Below are positions 1 to 7,676 of a stretch of DNA of 34,931 nt, piece after piece. The DNA is from SIG220 sp045615545 (lineage in GTDB: Bacteria; Bacillota_I; Bacilli_A; RFN20; CAG-826), in assembly GCA_045615545.1 (NCBI GenBank), contig JAZLFA010000052.1, positions 1 to 34,931 of the forward strand. The letters run 5' to 3'. The position numbers were made by a program, and so were the translations under genes. The notes beneath the pieces were generated by a model. The model saw only the letters and a program-made list of their open reading frames with translations. It did no database searches and had not been told where the DNA came from. Position 1 is the stretch's first letter. Each line of letters starts with the position of its first letter.

Positions 1-460
1 TACCTGTATAAAAGATATTCATAAACAAAGTTTCGGCAGCATCATCAATATGATGAGCGAAGGCTACCTTATTAGCGCCTACTTCATGAGCAACTGCGTT
101 CATAATCGCTTTTTTCATTCTAGAACATATTGAACACGGTAAATGTTTTTTCTCTTTTTGGTTAGCTTTTAAAATTGGATATACATTTTTTGAATCGTTG
201 ATAATCAAATCATAACCTAAATCTTTAACCCACTTTTTTACTTTATCGGCTTTAAAGTTAGGGAAGCCTAAATCAATCATAACGGGATATAAAGTAAAGT
301 TAGTGTGCTGAAATCTAGCGTATAGAGTTAATGCATAAAATAAGACGAGTGAATCTTTGCCACCGCTAATACCGACGACAATCTTATCGCCTTTACTTAT
401 TAGTTTATAGGTCTTATCGGCATTACGTAATCCCGCTAAGATGATGCGTATCGCTTTCAT
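1..460 (-). CDS. TtcA-like tRNA 2-thiocytidine biosynthesis protein (5' part only)
   Basis: This is a PP-loop ATPase of the TtcA/TtuA family, which adenylates a tRNA base and thiolates it in the cytoplasm. The 153 visible codons, read leftwards from the ATG at 460, show the PP-loop SGGKDS at residues 32-37. A CSICSR motif (C109, C112) matches the family's Cys pair, and AHHIDDAAETL follows at about 135-145, equivalent to the usual GHH-DD-ETL block. The frame runs off the left edge, so the C-terminal half is missing. ATG 460 is preferred over an in-frame TTG 15 bases upstream, although neither has a strong ribosome site and an in-frame stop lies a little further upstream. The exact modified base (2-thiocytidine or another) cannot be fixed from this part. 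Confidence 0.85.
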   Translation of the reverse strand, partial: MKAIRIILAGLRNADKTYKLISKGDKIVVGISGGKDSLVLFYALTLYARFQHTNFTLYPVMIDLGFPNFKADKVKKWVKDLGYDLIINDSKNVYPILKANQKEKKHLPCSICSRMKKAIMNAVAHEVGANKVAFAHHIDDAAETLFMNIFYTG

Positions 461-554
461 ACCTACAATTATCAAGTAAAATTTTTATAAAGTCCATAAC
501 AAAAGAATCTTATCTTTAGATAAAGAGATTAATTTTCTTTCTCTAATTTAAGCA

Positions 555-1766
555 CTAATTAGAAAAAGTTTGCTGATAATTTTGTCCAGTTTTTAATAAC
601 GCCCAGACGATACGTAATATTTTTCTAGCTGTATGTGTTAATGCACAAATAGGGTGTTTACCTTCATTCTTTTTCTTCGCATAAAATTCAGCAATTTCTA
701 CGCAATGAATGCGTGCTTTTTCAGCCGCTTGAAATAATGCGTATCGAAGAAGAGGTGACCCTCTTTTTCTTAGTTTCCCGTGTTTTTCGACTTTACCAGA
801 TTGATAAATGTTTACATCTAAACCCGCAAATTTAACTAATTTATCGGGTGTCGCAAACATATTAACGTCTCCAATTTCTCCAATAAGAAAACCCGCTAAG
901 CGATATCCAATGCCTGGAATTGTTAATAGATTAGAAGCAGTTTCATCCACTAGAGGTTTTAAAAGTTCGTCTAATGCTTCATCTCTTTCATTAATTGAAA
1001 TCAATTCATCGATCAGTTGAACAATGATTGATTCACTTTCCTTATAGGAAACGCCGATTGAATTCTTGGCAATGTTTTTAAGTTCGTTAAATTTAATTAA
1101 ACTAAACGATCCTTTTGACATGCTTTTCAATTTATTAGCTGTTTCTTTTCTTGCTAAAGCAAATCGCTCGGCTGAAGGAAAGTTCTTTATTAACCATAAA
1201 TTAGTTTTTGAGACAAAGATATTCCTACCATAAAATCTTTTATTGCCACTCCCTTTTTGCAAAAAAGAGACTAATTCGGGGAACGTTTCATCTAGATAAC
1301 GATGAAGATGTTCAATGGTCCTAACTTTACTTTGAAATAAAGAATATTTTGCTTTTGTTATACACCTTATCCTTTCAATGTTATATGATTTAAGCATAGA
1401 AGCACTGAATGGATGCTTTGATGCATAACGTGCAATTAAAAGGGCGTCAAGGTTATCAGTCTTCGCCCTGTCGAGATATTCTGATTCTTTGAATCGATGG
1501 ATAACGACAGGGTTTTTTATTTGAACCTGATAACCATTTTTAACTAGGTAACGGAATAAACATAAGTGATAATGTCCGGTTGCTTCCATTACAATTTGGA
1601 TGGATTGAGATTCACCAATTGATTTTAAGATCTTGATTAATGAAGCGAATCCATCTTTTGAATTTTCGAAATCGAAACTACTTTTAATAATCGTTCCGTT
1701 TTCATCGATGATGCAACAAGTGTGCTTAAACTTGCTGACATCAATACCTACGTAATAAATAGGCAT
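555..1766 (-). CDS. IS110-family DEDD transposase/recombinase
   Basis: This is a 403-residue serine-assisted DEDD recombinase of the IS110 family. The N-terminal RuvC-like domain begins YYVGIDVSK and supplies D9, E61 (VMEATG) and D104/D107 (AKTDNLDA), which is the family's DEDD spacing. The C-terminal Transposase_20 domain (about 275-360) contains TIPGIG and the QSG motif with the expected catalytic Ser323. A longer reading frame opens at 1802, but ATG 1766 is chosen because AGGAGGA at 1777-1783 sits 10 bases upstream of it and because the family begins close to the GIDVSK motif. The gene is full length and shows no frameshift, so the element may still be active. It points away from pth and towards the ttcA-like gene. 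Confidence 0.93.
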   Translation of the reverse strand: MPIYYVGIDVSKFKHTCCIIDENGTIIKSSFDFENSKDGFASLIKILKSIGESQSIQIVMEATGHYHLCLFRYLVKNGYQVQIKNPVVIHRFKESEYLDRAKTDNLDALLIARYASKHPFSASMLKSYNIERIRCITKAKYSLFQSKVRTIEHLHRYLDETFPELVSFLQKGSGNKRFYGRNIFVSKTNLWLIKNFPSAERFALARKETANKLKSMSKGSFSLIKFNELKNIAKNSIGVSYKESESIIVQLIDELISINERDEALDELLKPLVDETASNLLTIPGIGYRLAGFLIGEIGDVNMFATPDKLVKFAGLDVNIYQSGKVEKHGKLRKRGSPLLRYALFQAAEKARIHCVEIAEFYAKKKNEGKHPICALTHTARKILRIVWALLKTGQNYQQTFSN

Positions 1767-1869
1767 AAGTAATAAATCCTCCTTTACTAATGTCGCGAAC
1801 AATCCGCTAACTTTCCAAACGTATTATCTCAAATAAAAGGTCAAAGCCTTATCCTACAAACAACGTTTA

Positions 1870-1948
1870 AATGGAAAGTCGCGTCCTCAGTATGAAAGGC
1901 AGACTGTCTAGCAGTAGTACTATTACAGAGGTCCCGCGACTTCGTTTT
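1870..1948 (-). ncRNA. Candidate IS110 bridge RNA segment
   Basis: The 289 bases between the transposase start and pth contain a clear RNA-like fold. AAGTCGCG at 1876-1883 is the exact complement of CGCGACTT at 1935-1942. Inside this 8-bp stem lie an internal loop, a CTC:GAG helix and a bulged region of about 40 bases with small self-complementary pieces. IS110-group elements are known to transcribe a bridge RNA from the non-coding end upstream of the recombinase, with one loop pairing to the target and one to the donor. Position, orientation and folding fit, but guide loops were not matched to flanking DNA and no convincing promoter was found. The true transcript may be longer than the bounds given. 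Confidence 0.5.
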
Positions 1949-1970
1949 ATTTTACCATGGAAGAAAAAAG

Positions 1971-2012
1971 TGACCCCTAGGGGTCATCATTAATGTATCC
2001 CCATGGATACAT
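1971..2012. repeat. Two adjacent palindromes at the outer edge of the IS
   Basis: TGACCCCTAGGGGTCA at 1971-1986 is a perfect 16-bp palindrome. Six bases later ATGTATCC at 1993-2000 and GGATACAT at 2005-2012 form an 8-bp inverted repeat around CCAT. Neither is followed by a T-run, so they do not look like ordinary terminators. They could be operators for pth, or part of the site the IS targeted, since several IS110-type elements insert in or next to palindromic repeats. Confidence 0.55.
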
Positions 2013-2053
2013 ATATTGTTAATGAGATAAGATAAATATACCAACTTCCTAAC

Positions 2054-2082
2054 TTTAATTAAAGTTGTAAGTACTCTATAAT
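2054..2082 (+). promoter_or_regulatory. Promoter for pth, giving a nearly leaderless mRNA
   Basis: A perfect TATAAT at 2077-2082 is preceded, 17 bases upstream, by a weak -35 (TTTAAT at 2054-2059) set in a CTTTAATTAAAG palindrome. Transcription would begin about 2089-2091, only one to three bases before the pth ATG at 2092. No Shine-Dalgarno sequence is possible on such a transcript. Confidence 0.6.
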
Positions 2083-2091
2083 GATTGTGCT

Positions 2092-2646
2092 ATGAAATTA
2101 ATTGTTGGTTTAGGCAATCCAGGAACTAAATATGAAGGCACACGTCACAACATGGGTTTTATGTGTGTTGATTTATTTTCTGATATTTCTCAAATTGATG
2201 TTGATAAAGAAGTCTTTCACGGTTTACTTGGCAGAGGCAAAGTCTTTGATGAGGACGTTTTGTTATTTAAACCAACTACATATATGAATCTAAGTGGTAC
2301 TGCTGTCAACGAAGTAGTTAATTATTTCAAAATTGATATTGCTGATATCATTGTCATTTATGATGATATGGCTCTAAAGCCAGGAACTATTAGACTTAGA
2401 CCTTCCGGCAGTAGTGGTGGTCAAAAGGGAATGCAAAATATTATTGATAACTTAAAAACCGATAATATTAAAAGAATAAGAATAGGTATAGGCGAACCTG
2501 CATATGATGGAATTGATCATGTATTAACAAAGCCATTGAAAGAGGAAAAACCTTTAATTGAATTTGCAATCACAAATGCTGTTGAAGCATTGAAGGAGGC
2601 ATTAAAGACAACGTTTGATAAAGCGATGTCGCTATACAATAGTTAA
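2092..2646 (+). CDS. pth: Peptidyl-tRNA hydrolase
   Basis: This enzyme cleaves the ester bond of peptidyl-tRNA released from stalled ribosomes and recycles the tRNA. The 184-residue length is normal. It begins MKLIVGLGNPGTKYEGTRHN, giving the expected N9 and catalytic H19. YMNLSG supplies N66, and IYDDMALKPG supplies the Asp pair at 91-92. In the usual GGHNG loop this protein reads GGQKG (109-113), so the Asn that often contacts tRNA is replaced by Lys. The gene heads the conserved block pth-mfd-rqcP-tilS. It has no Shine-Dalgarno site and is likely translated from a nearly leaderless mRNA. Confidence 0.96.
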   Translation: MKLIVGLGNPGTKYEGTRHNMGFMCVDLFSDISQIDVDKEVFHGLLGRGKVFDEDVLLFKPTTYMNLSGTAVNEVVNYFKIDIADIIVIYDDMALKPGTIRLRPSGSSGGQKGMQNIIDNLKTDNIKRIRIGIGEPAYDGIDHVLTKPLKEEKPLIEFAITNAVEALKEALKTTFDKAMSLYNS

Positions 2647-2657
2647 GGAGAAATACA

Positions 2658-5600
2658 ACGGACTTATTAAAGTTGCTTGAAACGAATAATGCTATACCCC
2701 CCTATTTAGATAAATCGGGGCATTTTGTGGTTGATGATTCAATTGGTATTTCTTTATTAACAGCCTTGGCTTATAAAAAGAAAAAGAAAAGCTTTATTAT
2801 TGTTTGTTCAAACCTATATAAAGCACAAAATATTTATGATTTTTTATTAACCTTCATTGAAAAGAACAATGTTTTATTGTTTCCTGGTGACGAATTGATT
2901 AGAGCTGAAGCGCTTGCACAGTCAAAAGAATTGTTATCATCAAGGTTATACGCATTAAGCCAATTGCGAACAGACCAAAATAAAATAATTATTACAAATA
3001 CTGCAGGAATTGCGAGATATTTGCCTAAACCTCAACTTTTTTACAGCAAAATACTCAATTTTGTGGTTGGAAAAGAATATAAACTCAATGAGATTAAAAA
3101 AATACTTATCGAGTCAGGTTATATAATGGTTTCGAAAGTTGATCAATCACTTCAATTTGCGGTTAGAGGAGATATTTTAGATATATTTTCTGTTAACCTA
3201 AATAACCCAATTCGTATAGAGTTTTTTGATGATGAAATTGAATCAATTCGCGAGTTTAATATATCTACTCAATTAAGCATATTAAAACTAAATGAAGTTA
3301 CTATTTTACCTGCTAGTGACTTTATATTAAGCGAAGAAGAAAAGCGTGAGGTATATGACAAGATTCATGAAGTTTTAGAAAAAGATCAAAAGCATCTTGA
3401 TATGACTACGTTTGAAAATCTAAGAAATATTACTGATACTGATATCTCTCTATTATTAGAAAACCAAACCTCAGCGCGTTTATATAAATATTATGGTTTT
3501 TTATGTAACGAGCATTATTCGTTATTAGATTATTTTGAAGATGGCACCATCGTGAATGTAGATGCTGATACTTTGGAGACATCTAATACATTATTGTTGC
3601 AACAATCAAATGAATATTTATATGAAATGAGTTCTGAAGGAAAGATTATTTCACATCTCGAGATGTATCAAGACTCGTTAAGATTAATCAAGAACTCTTC
3701 TTTTAAGAAAATTACGACTTCGAATCTTCCAATTGGACAACAATCATATCATTTCGATATACGTAATGTTCCTTAACAAGCCACTAAGCAATCAGACACA
3801 ATTAATATCATCCATAATTATTTAAATGATGGATATAAAATTTGTATATCACTTGCAAGTAAAGAGTCCTTAAATGTAACGCAAGAATTATTACTAAGTA
3901 ATAAAATACCATTTGAAATAAATCATGGCTTAGATGTACCAAATAAACATAAGATCGGCATCTCTGTAACAAATTTGCCTCGTGGTTTTGTTTTATTTGA
4001 AGAAAAGATTGTCTTTTTGACAACGAACGAGCTTTACAATGAAAAAGTTAAAGTATCACGTTTTGATAATAGATTTAAGAAAGCCACAATATTTAAAGAC
4101 TTTGAAGATTTGCAGCCTGGAGATTATGTTGTTCATGAATATCAAGGTATAGGGCAATTCTTAGAACTTCAAACTTTAGAAGTAGATGGAATTCATCGTG
4201 ACTACCTAAAAATAGCTTATTATGGTGGTGAACTATTATATGTGCCGTTAACTCAATTCCAACTTGTAAGAAAGTACATGGGCAAAGAAGGTCTTAAACC
4301 TAGAATTTCTCATTTGCACACAAAAGATTGGGAGAACACAAAGAAAAGAATTAAGGAAAGAATCAATGACTTAGCGAATCGCTTGTTTGCCTTGTATGTT
4401 GAAAGAAACAAAGTAAAAGGATTTCCCTTTCAAGAAGATGATGAATTTCAAAAAGATTTTGAAAATGCATGCCCATTTGAACTTACGAGAGATCAACTAA
4501 AATCTTTAGGTGAAATTAAGGTTGATATGGAAAGCGATCACCCTATGGATAGGCTACTTTGTGGCGATGTTGGATTCGGCAAAACTGAGGTTGCTTTTAG
4601 AGCAATTATGAAAGCGATTCTATCGGGGAAACAAGTCGCTTTATTATGTCCAACAACACTTTTAGCAAGACAACATTATGAACGTGCATTAGAGAGATTT
4701 GTGGGATTTGATGTTAAAATTGCAGTGTTTTCGCGCTTAATTAGCGACAAAACACAAAAAGAAGCAATTAAAGAAATAGCTGATGGTAAGGTACATTTGT
4801 CTATCGGTACACATAGATTATTAAGCAAAGATATTGTATTTAAAGATTTGGGCCTTTTAGTAATTGATGAAGAACAACGATTTGGTGTTGAACAAAAGGA
4901 AAGACTTAAAGAACTGAAAACAAATATTGATGTTTTAACATTATCCGCCACACCTATACCGAGAACGCTTCAAATATCATTGCTTGGTGTTAGAAGTATG
5001 TCAATTATTAATACCGCTCCACAAGAAAGAATGCCGATACAAACGTATGTCATTCCTTATAAAGAAGAATTAGTAAAAGAATTAATTGAAAGAGAACTTG
5101 GAAGAAAAGGACAAGTATTTTATTTACATAACAACGTTTCAACATTATACATGTGCTCTAATAAGCTATCTAGAATGATTCCTGGAGCAAAAATTGGTGT
5201 CGCGCACGGCCAAATGGATAAAGGTGACATCGAGGATGTAATGTTAAAGTTCTATAATGGCGAAATCGATGTGCTTGTCTGTACAACTATTATTGAAAAC
5301 GGTATTGATATTCCAAATGCGAATATGATTATCGTTGAAGACAGCGATTGTTATGGCCTTAGTCAACTATATCAAATAAAAGGAAGGGTAGGTAGAAGTG
5401 ATCGAATTGCTTATGCATATTTAATGTATAACGAGTATAAACAACTAAATGAAAAGGCAGAAAAAAGACTTAAAGCAATTGAAGATTTTACCGAACTTGG
5501 AAGTGGTTATAAAATTGCTCAACGCGACTTAATGATTAGAGGGGCAGGAGATATTCTTGGACCAGAACAAGCTGGATACATTGACTCAATTGGTTTAGAG

Positions 5601-6143
5601 ATGTATATCAAATTATTAAATGAAGCCGTTAAAGAAAAAATAGATAAAAAACAGGGATTTGACGAAGAAATTAAAGCAAATCTAACACTAAAGATTGATG
5701 CGTATATTCCAAAAGAATACGCAGGTGATTCTGATAAAATTGAATTATACCAAGAGATTTTGTCCGCTTCTTCAAATGAATCATTACTTGAAATTAAAAA
5801 CAAAACTCGAGATATATTTGGTAAACTTCCAGAAGAAGTAGAACTATTATTCATTAAAAGAAATATCGATTTGTTGTTAAAAGAAGCCAACATAACAACC
5901 GTTAGAGAAAATTTAAATAATGTAGAAATATATTTGGCAGAACCATATATTAATATTAAAGGAATAGGAAATATCTTATTTGAATCCTTAATTCCTTATA
6001 TTTCTAGACTTAAGGTTAGTTATATTAATCATAAATTTAAGATTGTGATAAATAAGACGCCTCAAATGTTAAAAGACATGGAAGGAATCCTCTATGGATT
6101 AGTAAATATTAAAAACAATAATAAGGTGAAAGAAATTGTATGA
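2658..6143 (+). pseudogene. mfd: Transcription-repair coupling factor, interrupted by a nonsense codon and a lost start
   Basis: Mfd removes RNA polymerase stalled at DNA lesions and recruits UvrA. One frame runs through the region for about 1160 codons, the normal length. It carries the N-terminal UvrB-like modules (with FAVRGDILDIF), the RNA-polymerase-interaction domain (GDYVVHEYQGIGQF near 4123), the helicase core with GDVGFGKTE and DEEQRFGV, and the TRCF C-terminal domain. Two lesions break it. The codon 7 bases after the ribosome site AAGGAG (2645-2650) is ACG at 2658, where family sequences beginning M-x-L-L-x-L-L lead one to expect ATG. Codon 373 is TAA (3774-3776), in a place where P-Y-Q is usual, so TAT or TAC to TAA is a one-base change. 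TTG at 2673 is the nearest standard start but lies 22 bases from the ribosome site. The two open pieces are 2673-3776 and 3777-6143. Sequencing error is a real alternative, and readthrough is less likely. Confidence 0.85.
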
Positions 6144-6400
6144 GATTAGATTTAGCGCTTAAATATTCTGGATTAATCAAGAGAAGAACCGTTTCAAAGA
6201 TATATTGTGAACGTGGTTTGGTTTTAGTTAATGAAAAAATTGGGAAACCTTCAACCGAAGTTAAAGATGGAGACATCATTACTGTTACCATGGGATCTCG
6301 AATTATTACATTTGAAATTACCATTGAGCAAGTTGGTAAAAAAATTAATCTTTCTTATAAGTTAATCAATCAATCTACAAAAGGTGGTAGCGATGCTTAA
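6140..6400 (+). CDS. rqcP: RqcP-type S4-domain RNA-binding protein
   Basis: This 86-residue protein is an S4 fold. In Bacillus, RqcP (YabO) works with RqcH in ribosome-associated quality control, helping to add C-terminal alanine tails to nascent chains on obstructed 50S subunits. The signature is MRLDLALKYSGLIKRRTVSK at the N-terminus, then GLVLVNEKIGKPSTEVKDGD, which matches the family closely. Its ATG overlaps the mfd stop as ATGA, so translation was presumably coupled to mfd. It lies in the standard place between mfd and tilS. The C-terminal 20 residues, which overlap the start of tilS, are not conserved in a way I can recognise. Confidence 0.92.
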   Translation: MRLDLALKYSGLIKRRTVSKIYCERGLVLVNEKIGKPSTEVKDGDIITVTMGSRIITFEITIEQVGKKINLSYKLINQSTKGGSDA

Positions 6401-7592
6401 TCTTGATAAAAGCAAAAAATATTTATTAGCATGTTCATTTGGTCCAGACTCGATGGCACTTTTTCATATGTTAAAAAATAATGAATTTTGCTTTGATGTT
6501 GCAATTGTTAATTATCACCTTAGAAATGAGAGTGATTTTGAGGTAAATTCACTGCAAGAATATTGTAACCAAAATAATGTTAAGTTATACATTTTTAATG
6601 TGACAGAAAAAATAACAAAAAATATTGAAGAAAAAGCAAGAGAAATTCGCTATTCATTTTTTAATAAATTATATAAACAAAATGGATATAGTGCGTTACT
6701 TGTAGCGCATAATAATGACGATCATATTGAAACATACTTATTACAAAAAAAACGTAAAAATCTTCCACTTTATTACGGAATTGCCGTCAATACTTGCGGT
6801 TATGGAATGAATATTATTAGACCTCTACTGGATTATAAAAAAAGTGATTTACTTGATTACGTTAATAAAAATTGTGTTCCATACGCGATCGATTTATCAA
6901 ATTTTGAAGATAATTTTGAACGCAATAAGATACGTCATGAAATTGTTGAAAAATTATCCACAGAAAATAGGAATATGATTTTAGAAGAAATTAAAGAAAA
7001 AAATGATAATTTAATTTTGCTTTTAAATGGTATATCAAAAGTGCCAAATTATGATATTGATAATATAAATAAAATGTCCGATTTAGAATTTGCCTATTTT
7101 ATTACTTTATTCATTAGAAAATATATACCAAATTATGAGATTGGTTTTTCATATTCAAAAGAGATTCATAAGGCGATAAAAAGTAATAAACCAAATATTG
7201 TAATTAAGCTCGATAACTCGTACGAATTGTTGCGGGATGCAAATGGTATTTCGGTTGTTAAGCAAAACAACCAATATTATTCATTTGTTTATGAAAAACC
7301 TAGCAAAGATAACAACCAATATTTTTATATGGATTTTACACTTGGGAGTGCAAACAGAAATGTTAAGCCTGAGGATTATCCAATTACTATTAGAACAGCA
7401 CTTCCAAATGATGTTGTGACTATCAAAGGATATGAAAAAGAAATAAGAAGGCTAATGATTGATTGGAAAGTCCCTCTTTCGCTTCGTAAACGTTGGTGCG
7501 TTATCTTAAGTAAAGATAATACTGTAATTTATTGTCCGCGATATAAAAAAGGTTTTATACCTGATTCTGATTGCAATTTTTATTTAAAATAA
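6393..7592 (+). CDS. tilS: tRNA(Ile)-lysidine synthase
   Basis: TilS attaches lysine to C34 of the minor tRNA-Ile so that it reads AUA. The 399-residue protein has the N-terminal PP-loop ATPase domain, with SFGPDS at 15-20 and AHNNDDHIETYLLQ near 109-122, then the middle domain and the C-terminal TilS_C region ending in WCVILSKDNTVIYCPRYKKG. The usual PP-loop reads SGGxDS, so the first Gly is Phe here. ATG 6393 is chosen over GTG 6384 because AAAGGTGG at 6380-6387 then sits 5 bases upstream. The gene overlaps rqcP by 8 bases. In Bacillus hpt lies between tilS and ftsH; it is absent here. Confidence 0.93.
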   Translation: MLNLDKSKKYLLACSFGPDSMALFHMLKNNEFCFDVAIVNYHLRNESDFEVNSLQEYCNQNNVKLYIFNVTEKITKNIEEKAREIRYSFFNKLYKQNGYSALLVAHNNDDHIETYLLQKKRKNLPLYYGIAVNTCGYGMNIIRPLLDYKKSDLLDYVNKNCVPYAIDLSNFEDNFERNKIRHEIVEKLSTENRNMILEEIKEKNDNLILLLNGISKVPNYDIDNINKMSDLEFAYFITLFIRKYIPNYEIGFSYSKEIHKAIKSNKPNIVIKLDNSYELLRDANGISVVKQNNQYYSFVYEKPSKDNNQYFYMDFTLGSANRNVKPEDYPITIRTALPNDVVTIKGYEKEIRRLMIDWKVPLSLRKRWCVILSKDNTVIYCPRYKKGFIPDSDCNFYLK

Positions 7593-7599
7593 ATAGTAA

Positions 7600-7627
7600 T
7601 TCAAAAAAATAGAAATAATGATATAAT
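7600..7627 (+). promoter_or_regulatory. Promoter for ftsH
   Basis: TTCAAA at 7600-7605 and a perfect TATAAT at 7622-7627 are 16 bases apart. They lie in the only long gap (84 bases) within this part of the housekeeping block. The transcript would have a leader of about 40 bases and a strong GGGAGG ribosome site near 7662. Confidence 0.6.
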
Positions 7628-7676
7628 ACTCATACATATTCTTTTGAATATATTTGTTATTGGGAGGTATTGAAAT

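Larger units (their letters stand above)
550..1970 (-). mobile_element. IS110-family insertion sequence, ends not resolved
   Basis: The element consists of the transposase gene and a non-coding segment upstream of it (about 1803-1970). IS110 elements usually lack terminal inverted repeats and often leave no target duplication, and I could not find either, so both boundaries are estimates. The long non-coding part lies on the 5' side of the transposase, as in the IS110 group, rather than on the 3' side as in the IS1111 group. The 3' side holds only about 90 bases before the neighbouring ttcA-like gene. Confidence 0.75.

Noticed and set aside
808..1020. Plus-strand frame inside the transposase gene
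   Set aside because: It is antisense to an intact, recognisable transposase and has no ribosome site.
555..1766. IS1111-group assignment
   Set aside because: The long non-coding part is upstream of the transposase and no subterminal inverted repeats were seen, which fits the IS110 group better.
3975..6143. Separate helicase gene starting at TTG 3975
   Set aside because: It is the same frame as the upstream piece, has no ribosome site, and the 66 codons between the TAA and 3975 continue the Mfd sequence.
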